From assembly GCF_021917145.1 (NCBI RefSeq), contig NC_061065.1:8570625-8634624 (forward strand): a DNA stretch of 64,000 nt. Reading direction: 5' to 3'. The DNA comes from Hypomesus transpacificus. Taxonomy: Eukaryota > Chordata > Actinopteri > Osmeriformes > Osmeridae. Below, piece after piece: positions 10,747-24,658 of the stretch. The notes beneath the pieces are model-generated. The model ran no database searches, had not been told where the DNA came from, and saw nothing but the letters and a program-made list of their open reading frames with translations. Numbering within the stretch: position 1 is the stretch's first letter; each line of letters starts with the position of its first letter. The translations under genes and the position numbers were made by a program.

Positions 10747-12508
10747 TCAGGCTTCTTTCAACAGGGGAATATCTGCCGAGGAACAGAGGAGAGCACGTTA
10801 CTGAAGGGTCAAGGTCTTGGCAGCTCTCAGCTACAGCACCCATGTTTGTTCACACACGCAGACACGCAGACACGCAGACACACACTGCACCTACCGTCAG
10901 AAAAGTCGTCCACAGAGGTGACGGAGAGCAGGCTGTGCTGGTCGCTGCTCTCCGAGTCCCTGCGGAGGGGCAGGGGCGCGGCACACGCCCCCCCAGGGTG
11001 GTCCGCCAGCCAGGAGGAGCAGGAGGAGGAGGAGGGGGTGGGGGCCTGGTGGACCAGAACCGTCTCTGCGTGACAGGAGGAGGTGGAGGGAAGGCAGATC
11101 TCCGTGTCTTTGAGGGGAGCTCTGCTGGGGCCCTCCCCACCCTCGGCCCCCTGGGGCCCCTCGGAGAGGACGATCTGGACCCGGGACTCCTGGGGAGGGG
11201 GCAGGGACGCCCCCCCGCCACTGCCGTACACAGCCTCCTCGTAGGAGGGGAGAGCCACCTGGACCCCCTCCACCACCATGGAGGCTGGCTGGCCCGACAC
11301 ACCTTGCTCCCTCCTGGACATGACGGACAACGGAGAGAGGAATAAGGGAGCGGGGGGGAGAAAAGGGAGATTTTTAATTGCATGCCACATAGTCTTAGCG
11401 GTGGTGTGATGGGAGCTGGCCATCCCAGCAGAAGGGGTGTCAGGGTGATTGGACTTCAACGTCAGGCCCTGGATCACAGGCCACCAAGCCTTCAGGCACA
11501 CAACCTAATCAGCCCTGCTGCCAATCAGCATTACATCTCTCTACTGACTGCTAGTCACATGACTGTGGCAGGGAAGCACACAGGAGTGGCTCTCAGCTGC
11601 TAGTTAGGAGCAGCAATTGTAAAACCTGTTTTCAAACCACTTCAAATATGTATTCTATAACCTGACTAATAGATGGAAGTTTTGAAGGCTTGCCTGTATG
11701 TTGGGGCTGTGTGTGTGAGTGTGCGTGTGTGTGAGTGAGTGTCTCACCTGCTGTGGTGGAAGGACTTGAGTTTGGGTTGCAGCAGGACAAACAGGACCAC
11801 CAGCAGCAGGATGAGAGCTACGGAGCTGGCGGTGGACGCCACGATGGAGAGAGCAGGCATGGCCAGCGGAGAGCGAGGCTCCTTGTCTGCGGACACACAG
11901 AGGGGTCAGAGGAGAACCTCGTAGCTACACACATACCCACCCTCCCTCAAACCCCTCCCTCCCTCAAACCCTGTCCCTCCCTCCCTCACCTTGGCTAAGG
12001 CGACAGCTGATCTGCATGGGGGCGTCCCAGTCCCCGTTCTGGCAGGTGAGGAACTTGTAGTCTCCCTTGAGGGCGTAGCCCTCGTCGCAGAAGTACTCGA
12101 TGACCGTCTTCTGGGAGAGTTGGTGGCATGGCGACGGGTGGCAGCGGTAGCCTCCGTTCTCTGGCTCTGTGGGGGGCATGCACACTGCGGAGAGGGAGAC
12201 CCCTTCAGCTCAACCCAGCACCAGGGAGACCCGTACGCCCGCTGTCAACAGAGAGCTCGGGGGTGGGGGTGGGGGGAGGTGGAGCGTGGGGTGTCCGTGG
12301 GGATCTTACCGTTGGTGCGGATGCAGCGGGGCGGCAGGTGGGACCAGGCCCCGGAGCTGGTGCAGGTGATGGAGGAGGGGCCGTCGGGGGCGTAGCCCGG
12401 CTCACAGCCGTACGTCAGCAGCGTGCCCGGGGGGAAGGAGCCCCGGTTAGCCTCCGTCAGGTTCATCAGGTCCCCATGCTGCACCCCAGCCGGCCGAGAA
12501 CAGCCTGG

Positions 12509-12547
<39 letters not shown>

Positions 12548-15500
12548 GGTTAGGACTGGGAGGAGACAGCAGACAAGTACTAAGGTAGGGGGAGGAGAGG
12601 GAGACGAAGTAAAACTCGTGAAGAGTAGGACAGGAAATGTTCCTGGAACACATGTGTGTGTGTGACTGATGAAGTGAGCTAGTCATCTCCGTGATGCTTC
12701 TTCATGAGCTCACCTCTGGTCTCCAATAACAAAGTGAGAGTGCTTCTGACAAAGAGCCTTGACTCGGCTCATTCAGCCCAAGCTGAATCCCACAAGGTAA
12801 ACACTTAACCCCTCCACAGAAGGAAGGGAGAGCGTAAAGCTCTCAGTCACCTGCAGCACCATCCACTTTCCAATACTCCCGTCTGTGACGTCGCCATGTC
12901 ACGCGTTTGTGTGTGCGCGGTACTCACGGTACGGGGAAGTGCTGGTGTGTGCCAGAACATTCCCAGAGTCAACACACCCTTGTGCTGACGGCTACCATCA
13001 GGTGAGTGGAGCACCACCCCAGAAAGCTGCAGGTCTGAACTCCTCCAGTGCAGCCAGGCCTACTGCCTGTAAAGCCCCAGGTTCATGACTCCCTGGTGAC
13101 CCGGCACTCAGGGAAGGCAGACAGAGCCTCTGATGGGATCCAGACCCCCAGCTCTGATCACGACCCCAGCCCTTCCCATGTTCCAGCTCTGATCACGACC
13201 CCAGCCCTTCCCATGTTCCAGCTCTGATCACGACCCCAGCCCTTCCCATGTTCCAGCTCTGATCACGACCCCAGCCCTTCCCATGTTCCAGCTCTGATCA
13301 CGACCCCAGCCCTTCCCATGTTCCAGCTCTGATCACGACCCCAGCCCTTCCCATGTTCCAGCTCTGATCACGACCCCAGCCCTTCCCATGTTCCAGCTCT
13401 GATCACGACCCCAGCCCTTCCCATGTTCCAGCTCTGATCACGACCCCAGCCCTTCCCATGTTCCAGCCCAGTCCGGCCTGCTTGACTGGTCTACAACGAC
13501 CAACACACACACACACTGTGCGTGAGTCTGTGTGTATGCTTACGAGTGCCCCTCCAAAAAAAAAACTCTAATCACCAGGGGCAAGTGTGCCCCTAAGCTG
13601 TAATCGGGAGATTAACTGCAAACATGCTTATAGAGCACACAGTCTTGGCCCTGTGCTGCTGTGAGGATTCAGGTCCCAAGAGCCTCAGTCTGCCTGAGGA
13701 TGGAGAACAGTGTTAGTAGACGGTCCAATATCCTGCTGTGAGCGTGCACACTCCAATAACCTGCATTAATCCCTTCCTCCTCCTCCTCCGACAACTGACA
13801 CCTTGACCTGAGCCTCTTCCTCCATGATGCTGGAGTAGGGACGAGGTCTGGAGAGGTACAGATAGGCCTGTGGGGGTCTGGAGGCTGATAATTGATGAGG
13901 GTATGCTGAGACTATGGCAGGAGACAAACCGCCCGGGGTGCAGAGGACTGATTAGAGCTGGAGGATAATAACCTTTAACAGACTGATAAACGATGTGCAA
14001 GTCAGAGGAGGCCTCATAGCCTCTAATGGCTGGCAGCTCAGTGTTCATTTAATTCATAACTTCACAGAGTGCCAGGCTCTCCCTCTCTCACTTCCCTGCT
14101 GCATGGCCCGGAGCTGGTAAACAAAGACAAGTCTGCTCAGACCAAGCCCAACGAGTGCTGAGTAGGCAAATCAAACGACCGCTGACAGTTAGATCAGAGT
14201 GAAATCCTAAACACTCGAACGAGGGTGGAGCTCCGGACAGAGGGAGGTGGGGAGAGGAGGAGAGGGGAGGCGGGGAGGGGGAGGTGGGGAGAGGAGGAGA
14301 GCGGAGAGCACAGGCAGGGAGGGGGAGACGGGGACAGGGAGAGGAGGAGAGAGGGGGAGTCGGGCAGCAGGTTCTCAGAGCAGAGGCATGGACAGGTTGC
14401 GGCAGGTAGTCAAATGTTTCCAGGAGAGGTTCTGTACAACAACAATGGGTAGAACACACACATACCATGGCAGAGGGAGGGGCTGATGATTACAGCCAGA
14501 GTCAACAACAGTTTATTATGTTAATGTAACTATGTGTGTTCAGGTAACTGTGTGTGTGTGTGTGTGAGAACAGTACCAAAAGTACAAAGTCACTCTTCAC
14601 TGATTAACTGGTCAGCTTGCTGTCGGAAGGCGTTTCCAGGAGCTGCAGGTAAGGATCTGTCTGACACAAAATGGCCACCGCATACAGGCACAAACATCTA
14701 CTAATGAAAACACAGCAGTCTTGCCTCTCTGAGTGGAGTTCCTGTCCCATGCCTACAGACAGTAATGGATGACATTTCCACTGCAGCCCCCATCATTGGG
14801 GCTCTAGTCATGCGGTTCCTCTGGCCCCTGTGGAGACAGGCCTGGGCAGGGGGGCGTTCAAATCCCCTCAACTCTTAAACTGTGCTCTCCAAATCTCCAG
14901 CTCCATCTGTCGCCAATGACAACGGCCTAAGAAAGGGACCAGGAGGATGTGTGTGTTGGGGGGGGGGGGGGGGTCTTAGGCTGAGGCAAATTGAAATTGT
15001 AATTATTCTTCATTACAAGCAGGGAGAGATCCAAAGCAGAGCAGATTATTCTACCGACGCCTTAAATCTGCAGCTGGTTAGAGAAGCTGTGGGACAGTAG
15101 AGCAGACAGAGGAGAGGGGATGGAGAGGAGATTAGACCAGTGAGCTAAAGCCCTCTCTGCCGCTATCTGCTGGTAAATATGTTTTTGTTTCTTTGTTTGT
15201 CACCCTCTTAAGTCCATTGTTGTTGTTGTTGTTGTGTTGGGACAGAGTGTGTGTTTTGCTGTTCCGTCCCTATCTGGAGAGCTAATCCCCAGGATGTGAT
15301 CCTGTGGCTCATGGCAGGACACCAGGGGAGAGGCTGAGAGCTGGCCCTCCTCCAGAGACTGGGGGTGTGTGTGTGTGTGTTACTGCATTACCCTAGATCT
15401 CTCGTCCATATCTCGCTGTAGCAATATAGATGTAGCTAATCTGTTCTGTCCCCGATAGCCACGCTAGGCGCTAGCTCTGGTTAAACCTACACGATGGAAC

Positions 15501-16421
15501 CTGATCTAATCCGTTGGTCGGGCTGTATGGCTTCCTCGTTCACAAACTGGGGCACTGCATCACACTCCGGGTCTGATATGAGAGAAAGTTCATACAGTAG
15601 GAAGTACTAACACCAGGCCTGATACACGTTCCGTAGAGAGCGAGTAAGACAGGAGGCCTGATATCTGCATGTGTGATACTAGCCATCTCTGTTTCCTCTG
15701 TGTACAGCGTCGAACCGCCATGCTGAGACACACACACACAGCTCATGTTTCTGTCCACTCAGAAGACAGCTGGGGTCTGCCTGAGTCATGAGAGAAGAAA
15801 ATATATAGCTGCCTGTCTCCTGGAGAGGGCGAGGGAGGGAGAGAGAGAGAACAGAGAGAGAGAGAACAAGCTGTACAGGTTCTTCATGACACTGCTTCGT
15901 CGACAGGACCGCAGGGAGAGGGCAGAGTGCTGTTGAGGGGAGAGTGGAAGTGAAGGAGAGAGGGAGAGGGGGTGAAGGAGAGAGGGTGAAGGAGAGGGGG
16001 AGTGAAGGAGAGAGTGGGAGGGAAGGAGAGGGTCAAGGGGAGGGGGAGTGAATGAGAAAGGGTGAAGGAGAGGGGGAGTGAAGGAGAAAGGGAGTGAAGG
16101 AGAGGGGGAGTGAAGGAGAGAGGGAGTGAAGGAGAGGGGGAGTGAAGGAGAGAGGGAGTGAAGGAGAGGGAGTGAAGGAGAGAGGGAGTGAAGGAGAGGG
16201 GGAGTGAAGGAGAGGGGGAGAGGCAGCAGGATTGTAAGCACATGCCTGAGCACACAGATGAAGGCTGCCATGATGCGTGTTACAGCAGAGCCGGCCCTGT
16301 GTTACAGCAGAGCCGTCCCTGTGTTACAGCAGGGCTTAATGCTGTCGCACACGCTGTGTAACACACTGCAGTTTGAAACAGACAGGTTGGAGAAATAGTT
16401 GTTTAACCTAAAACCTGATGG

Positions 16422-16466
<45 letters not shown>

Positions 16467-19400
16467 CTAAACACTTGAAGACAGTGCTCAACCGGAGCAA
16501 AAGGCTACACAAGGAACAACCCACGCATGCATTCCACAAGGCTCAGGCTTCCTGTAGGCTTGCTCACTGTAACAACAGGCATCACATCCCCACTCTGATC
16601 CTGACCATAACTATATAAAGTCCGAGAACTGTGGGATATTCCTGACACACAGACTTCCTGAAACTCAGCCAATGAACAACACTTCCCCAAACACTCCAGC
16701 CCCACCTCTATCCCTCTCTCTTTCCCTTCTATTCCTCTACCCCTCTCTCCCTCTGCCCTCTCTCTTCACCCCCTCCTTCTCACCCTCTACGCCCCCCCCT
16801 ATCTCCACCACTCTCCTTCTCTCTCTACCCCCCTCTCCCTCTGCCCTCTCTCTTCACCCCCTCCTTCTCACCCTCTACGCCCCCCCCTATCTCCACCACT
16901 CTCCTTCTCTCTCTACCCCCCCCCCTATCTCCACCACTCTCCTTCTCTCTCTACCCCCCCCCCTATCTCCACCACTCTCCTTCTCTCTCTACCCCCCCCC
17001 CTATCTCCACCACTCTCCTTCTCTCTCTACCCCCCCCCCCTATCTCCACCACTCTCCTTCTCTCTCTACCCCCCTCTCCCTCTGCCCTCTCTCTTCACCC
17101 CCTCCTTCTCACCCTCTACGCCCCCCCCTATCTCCACCACTCTCCTTCTCTCTCTACCCCCCTCTCCCTCTGCCCTCTCTCTTCACCCCCTCCTTCTCAC
17201 CCTCTACGCCCCCCCCTATCTCCACCACTCTCCTTCTCTCTCTACCCCCCTCTCCCTCTGCCCTCTCTCTTCACCCCCTCCTTCTCACCCTCTACGCCCC
17301 CCCCTATCTCCACCACTCTCCTTCTCTCTCTACCCCCCTCTCCCTCTGCCCTCTCTCTTCACCCCCTCCTTCTCACCCTCTACGCCCCCCCCTATCTCCA
17401 CCACTCTCCTTCTCTCTCTACCCCCCTCTCCCTCTGCCCTCTCTCTTCACCCCCTCCTTCTCACCCTCTACGCCCCCCCCTATCTCCACCACTCTCCTTC
17501 TCTCTCTACCCCCCCCCCTATCTCCACCACTCTCCTTCTCTCTCTACCCCCCCCCCCTATCTCCACCACTCTCCTTCTCTCTCTACCCCCCCCCCTATCT
17601 CCACCACTCTCCTTCTCTCTCTACCCCCCTCTCCCTCTGCCCTCTCTCTTCACCCCCTCCTTCTCACCCTCTACGCCCCCCCCTATCTCCACCACTCTCC
17701 TTCTCTCTCTACCCCCCTCTCCCTCTGCCCTCTCTCTTCACCCCCTCCTTCTCACCCTCTACGCCCCCCCCTATCTCCACCACTCTCCTTCTCTCTCTAC
17801 CCCCCTCTCCCTCTGCCCTCTCTCTTCACCCCCTCCTTCTCACCCTCTACCCCCCCCCCCTATCTCCACCACTCTCCTTCTCTCTCTACCCCCCCCCCTA
17901 TCTCCACCACTCTCCTCTCTCTACCCCCCCCCCTATCTCCACCACTCTCCTTCTCTCTCTACCCCCCCCCCTATCTCCACCACTCTCCTTCTCTCTCTAC
18001 CCCCCTCTCCCTCTGCCCTCTCTCTTCACCCCCTCCTTCTCACCCTCTACGCCCCCCCCTATCTCCACCACTCTCCTTCTCTCTCTACCCCCCTCTCCCT
18101 CTGCCCTCTCTCTTCACCCCCTCCTTCTCACCCTCTACCCCCCCCCCCCTATCTCCACCACTCTCCTTCTCTCTCTACCCCCCCCCCTATCTCCACCACT
18201 CTCCTTCTCTCTCTACCCCCCCCTATCTCCACCACTCTCCTTCTCTCTCTACCCCCCCCCCTATCTCCACCACTCTCCTTCTCTCTCTACCCCCCCCCCT
18301 ATCTCCACCACTCTCCTTCTCTCTCTACCCCCCCCCCTATCTCCACCACTCTCCTTCTCTCTCTACCCCCCCCCTATCTCCACCACTCTCCTTCTCTCTC
18401 TACCCCCCCCCCCCCTATCTCCACCACTCTCCTTCTCTCTCTACCCCCCCCTATCTCCACCACTCTCCTTCTCTCTCTACCCCCCTCTCCCTCTGCCCTC
18501 TCTCTACCCCCCCCCTATCTCCACCACTCTCCTTCTCTCTCTACCCCCCCCCTATCTCCACCACTCTCCTTCTCTCTCTACCCCCCCCCTATCTCCACCA
18601 CTCTCCTTCTCTCTCTACCCCCCCCCCTATCTCCACCACTCTCCTTCTCTCTCTACCCCCCCCCTATCTCCACCACTCTCCTTCTCTCTCTACCCCCCTC
18701 TCCCTCTGCCCTCTCACCCTGTCTCTCCCATGCACCACCACACACACACGGTTTCCAAACAGACACTAACACGAGGAGTCAGATGAGGAGTCAGATGGCT
18801 GAGTGGTGAGGGAGTCGGGCTAGTAATCAGAAGGTTGCCGGATCGATTCCCCACCGTGCCACATGATGTTGTGTCCTTGGGCAAGGCACTTCACCCTACT
18901 TGCCTCGGGGGGAATGTCCCTGTACTTACTGTAAGTCGCTCTGGATAAGAGCGTCTGCTAAATGACTAACTGTAAATGTAAATGTAACACTAGCCCCCCC
19001 ACTCCAACGCCCTTCCTGAATCGCCTGAATGCTTGAAACCAGAGGCCACGTGTACTGGTGTTATAGCTGTTTTGCTGTGTAGCCAAGGGCACACAGTCAC
19101 AGATGTCAGAAGCCCGCTCCTGAATAGGACCTACACATCCAGACCTCTATGGGGGTGAATATGCATGAGAGNNNNNNNNNNNNNNNNNNNNNNNNNNNNN
19201 NNNNNNNNNNNNNNNNNNNNNNNNNNNNNNNNNNNNNNNNNNNNNNNNNNNNNNNNNNNNNNNNNNNNNNNTGAATATGCATGAGAGGCCAAATGGGGCC
19301 TCTATTGTCTGACCCGTGGCCCTGATACACACACACACGCACACACACACACACACACGCACAGCCCCAGTAGTAGCAGATGGATGGACGTTGGACGAGG

Positions 19401-22200
19401 GGGACAGGGGAACCCCCTTCTGTCTCCCTCTCTCTTTCTCCCTCTCTCCTTCTCCCTTTCTCTCTCCTTCTCCCTTTCTCTCTTTGTCTCCCTCTCTCTG
19501 TCTCCCTCTCTCTGTCTCCCTCTCTCTGTCTCCCTCTCTCTGTCTCCCTCTCTCTGTCTCCCTCTCTCTGTCTCCCTCTCTCTGTCTCCCTCTCTCTGTC
19601 TCCCTCTCTCTGTCTCCCTCTCTCTGTCTCCCTCTCTCTGTCTCCCTCTCTCTCCTTCTCCCTCTCTTTCCTGTGGACAGCTGGGAGGCAGACATTCCTT
19701 CCTCTCAGCTTTCAGAGCAAAACAAAGAGATCAGTCGGTTAGACCCCCCTTCCACACACATGTATACACACACACACACACTCACACACACACATACACA
19801 ATTTACATTACACACCATCAGCAAACTGCTAATCACATTCTTTTCTAAGCATAGTGTTTCCTAGAAGAACAGCAACAGTGAACATTGATGATTGAAGATG
19901 ATTCTAGACAGGGGTCTTCCCATGACATTTGGTGTACGCGTCTTAGATCCATCGTTGTGCGTGTGTGTGTGTTGACATTAGAGGGGTGTCCTGTAGTCTC
20001 TCTCTGCAGGTGGTCCACACAAGGGGTTTTTATGGAGCAGGCCCACGGGGAAGGGGGGGGGAGGGGGAGTTGACAAACATGACAAATGTCCCCTCCCAGC
20101 AGTGGAGCAGCCGCCCTGTGAACTTGTCCACCCTGCTCTGGCGCCCAGTACGGCTGGGCCTGATGTCACGGCCAGAGATAGCGCCTGAAACTAAGGAGGT
20201 AGTCTGCCTGTGTGTGTTAAACAATCTTGTGCAAGATGGGGAGGATATGATATGACACACACACACACACCTCCATCCCTCTGCTCGATTTGAATACAAC
20301 CAGGAAAGAGGAGGACGACACAGGCCGTGCACACATGAGTCCCAAACCCACATCCGTGTCCCTGTGCAGCTTGCCCTGGCGGATCCTCCACCATATCAGG
20401 TAGAACACAGAGCTACTGTCCCTGGTCCAGATGGCCTGTGGATGACGGGGGTTAGCGTGGAGCCATGCCAGCTACTCTGTCAGCACGGGAACAACACGAG
20501 ACAGGCTTCTGGCGGCCTGTAAGGCAGCAGGAGGCCCAGGTTGTTGCTGTGCTGGTGACTGGAGGACTGGCCTCTACTGGACTGAAGGGCCCGGGTTGTT
20601 GCTGTGCTGCCGGCTGTGAGTCTCTGGGGAAGACAGGCAGCCATTCCTTTCCCAAGAACATGAACACCACATGGACACGACTGCACATGCCCAGCCCAAC
20701 CCTCACCGCCAGTCTGGTTAGGGGAGGGCGTCTTTACACTCCTGCTCTGTTTCTCTGTGTGTGTGTGTGTGTGTGTGTACATACCATAACTTTGTCTTAA
20801 TTTGATTGACTCAGATCGCCTGACAGACCTACAGAATTCTGTCCACAAGATGCTTTCATGCGTGTAGGCCATGTCGAGGCTGCGTGTGTGTGTGATTGAG
20901 GGAGTGTCTGTTTGATCACTGCAATCAAATCATCTGCAGAAAAATGCTGGTTACTCATTGATAAGGACTTGAGTGGGTGTGAAGTGTGTGAGTGACTAAC
21001 AAAGAAAGAGGCCTTACTTCAATGGGAGAGGAAGGGGAAAAAGATTGTTCTAGGAGAAAGAAGAGCGACAGAAGACAGGGGAGTCTAGAGGTTATATTTA
21101 GCAGCTAATTAGCCGGAGTGATTCTGTCCTCTTCTCATTCTGCTGGTCTCAACATGAGGCTCTTAGGGAATCATTAGGCTTCAGAAATCCACACAGACTG
21201 TTCAGTCCTGAACTCTGGTCTGGGCTCGCGTTCATAAACAAGCTAGGATGTGTCTCACAAAGTCCAGCTTTCCAATATGTCCCCTCCGTAACGAATGAGG
21301 TACCTGCGCACGTAGCTGATGTGTAGTTCTGATCGCAGCAGTTCCTCCCGACTCTCCCTGCTCTGCTTGGACTTTGACTAACCTTCCACCACACAGTACC
21401 TGTCTACCCTGAACCCACCAAACGTGTCTGATCAGAGAAGTAAAACAAGATGGCGCGTTCTCCATCATCTCAGAGAGAGAGAGAGAGAGAGAGAGAGCAC
21501 ACACAAGTTCTCTCTCTCTCCTGCAGTGTCTGCCTGCATTGCAGTGCCCTTTTTCTGCACCAGGTCATTTGTAGGCCCTTTGTAGCCTTGATTGGCTGTG
21601 AGACAAAGACATTCCCAGGCAGCAGAGTGGCTGGGTGGCTCCCTGAGGTGATAAACACACACCAGGTAATGGCAGCACAAGACAGATCTATTTTGCTCCA
21701 GCCTGATTCTAATGGCTGTGGTCTCACCTGCCCTCCTGTCCGAGAGCAGAAAGAAAAGAGAGAGAGGGAGAGAGAGAGGGAGAGAGCAGACACCACGCTG
21801 GGTTCAAGACCCTACACACACACACACACACACACACACTAATAGCTGCTGCCTTAATGATGTAGCTAGAGCAGAGTGGAGCTGCAGCTTTGTGTGGTTT
21901 TGGGCTGAGGCATCCAACACTCTTCTGAGAGGCCCTCTTTGTTCTCCCGTTTCAGAAGCAGCCAGCAGGCTGGTCCACATCTTCTCCCTGTCCACATGAC
22001 GCATGGAAGCATGGCCGCTGGCTCTCCAGGGGGCTGCTCAGAACAGGCAAAATACATAAAGAAACGCGCCCTCTGCTCTACAGAACCCCAGCCTATCGAG
22101 CACACTTCCTGTGTGAGAACGAGTATCACTGCGGTGCGTGGGTTTCCTCTGAGCTTAGATAGTGTGTGAATGTGTGAGCGTGAATGTGTGAGCGAACGAG

Positions 22201-22299
<99 letters not shown>

Positions 22300-23713
22300 A
22301 AGGCTAGGTAGGACAAGTAGGGCAAGGCTCGTCCTGACATGTTCCTTTGTGGTCATAGCCCTGACGTAAGACGAGCAGCCCAGTCTTTCATTACTGACAA
22401 GGGACTTCTATTTTGCGACCAGACTGTCAAGGAAATATGCCCTCACACCCTCTGGTTAGTCAAACAAAGGTGAAGAACAAACGTCACCACAACAAACGAC
22501 TCGGCCTGTGTGATAAGTCAACAGGAACGAGTGAGTGCTCGTTGTTGGGTTGACAAAGAACTGAAGGAAAGAAGGAAGTGAAGCCAAGTTTCATCAGAAC
22601 AAACCCGTCTTTGATACATGGGAAACATCTCCTGCAGCTCGCTCTCCCCCTTCCCCTCTCCTGCTAGTCCTCCATCTCCCTTTCTTTACCACTGTTTAGT
22701 ACTGAGCAGTTTCCTGTTCTCACAGTGACACGCACACATCACGTTGCAGACAGACAAACACACACACACAGTGACACGCACACATCACGTTGCAGACAGA
22801 CAGACACACACACACACAGTGAGTGGGTCTGTTTGCGATTACTGACGAGCACGATTCTCTCCAGCAGTATTTCCTGTGCCAGTCGAACTGTATCAGGGAC
22901 ACGCAGTTTAGGTTCTGTACGTAAACACACACACACGATTTTCAACCCCAGGTTCCTAGTGACGTCAGGCTGTCATCAGCAGTTAAGTGTTCCTAATACC
23001 TTGAGGAACTGAAGTCCCTCTGCTTCACTTCTCCCTTCTCCCTGTCTGAATGTCTGGGAACATTGCCTCTTCAGTGATTATTTAGTTCTAGTTTTTCTCC
23101 CCTCTCAAGAGGTTTAGGGAAATGTCCCCTAGTCTTCTGAGGGTTCAGGTTGGCCATCAGTGCTGCTCTGTTTGAGAACACACACACACACAGGTGATCA
23201 TTTGAATCAGAAGAACACATGTTAACTGGTTGAGTGTTTGTAAAAAGGGAAGTTCATTTGTAGTACAGAGGCTAGACCTTTTAGCTGCGTCTAGTTACAG
23301 AACGGTTCCTGTTTCTGCTTCCTGTTTCACCAGGCCCTCTGCTACCTGCTGCAGCCCAGTGTTGCGCTGCATTACCGCACAAGTGTTCCTTCTGGTGTTC
23401 AGGATCTGTCTAAGCCTCTGTCAGGGGGGATGGCATTGGACCATTTCATATTCATAGAAATTTCCAGAACAATCTCCACCCCCTTTATGACCTGGGATTA
23501 TCTGTTTGAATTATGCATGGGCAGAAGAGCGGGGGGGGGGGGGGGGGGGGGAAGCTATCCTGATCAAGATCACCGGGAACAGAGTCTCCATACAGACAAT
23601 GGTGTGCTCCTCATCAGGGATGGCAGGGGTGTCGCCATATATCTATCCTCCCTGCTTGGGCCGCTCTCTGGGGGAGTGGGAGGGAGCACACACACACACA
23701 CGAACACACAGCA

Positions 23714-23750
<37 letters not shown>

Positions 23751-23760
23751 ACACACAGCA

Positions 23761-23825
<65 letters not shown>

Positions 23826-24627
23826 ACACACAGCACTCACACACACACAATCATGAACACACAGCACTCACACACACACACAATCATGAACACACAGCAC
23901 TCACACACACACACACACACAATCATGAACACACAGCACTCACACACACACACAATCATGAACACACAGCACTCACACACACACACACACACAATCATGA
24001 ACACACAGCACTCACACACACACACACAATCATGAACACACAGCACTCACACATACAAATACAATAACACACACACACACGACTAGCATCTTGACGGAGA
24101 ACATCAGGAATGCGCACACCACATACAGAGACTGTCCACACGCTGCACGTGGCCAGGCAACCGAGGACACGGTGCTCTTGCAGCCTAGCACCAGCACTGC
24201 CTGTGGACGGAGGAGGAGCGAGGGTGTGTGTGTGAGAAAGAGAGAGACAGAGGGAGAGAGAGACAGAGAGAGAGAGAGACAGAGAGACAGAGGGAGAGAG
24301 AGAGACATGGAACGTGAGCGAAGCGAGTCCTGCTAAGCTCAGTGACTCAAGCGTTACGTAAGGACCATACGGTAGAAGACTCGGTACAGTCAGAACCCAC
24401 TGTAGCCACGCACACACAGAGGACAGAGAGGGTTGTGAAAGCGCTTGAGGTGTTATTTTCAGGGGTTCGCATTAACAAGGAAAATCAATTAAAAAGCTTT
24501 GAAAAACACCCAAGGCTGCTATCGCACGACACACCCTTCTGAACACACACACAAACACACACACCTCGTGTCCGTCTGCTTGCCTCGGCAAGGACATCTG
24601 GCAGCATTCACAAGCTGGCTGTGTGGA

Positions 24628-24658
<31 letters not shown>

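Noticed and set aside
10516..11383. Long plus-strand frames across the susd6 cytoplasmic exon
   Set aside because: The minus-strand exon matches SUSD6 and fits its splice phases; the plus frames are GC-rich shadows.
13147..13465. Regular 35-bp repeats resembling a CRISPR array
   Set aside because: The copies abut with no unique spacers, and the window is a vertebrate genome.
16672..18786. A 704-residue Pro/Ser/Leu-rich open frame
   Set aside because: It is the pyrimidine satellite read through. The units contain no possible stop codon in any plus frame, the C runs shift frame freely, and there is no non-repetitive coding sequence.
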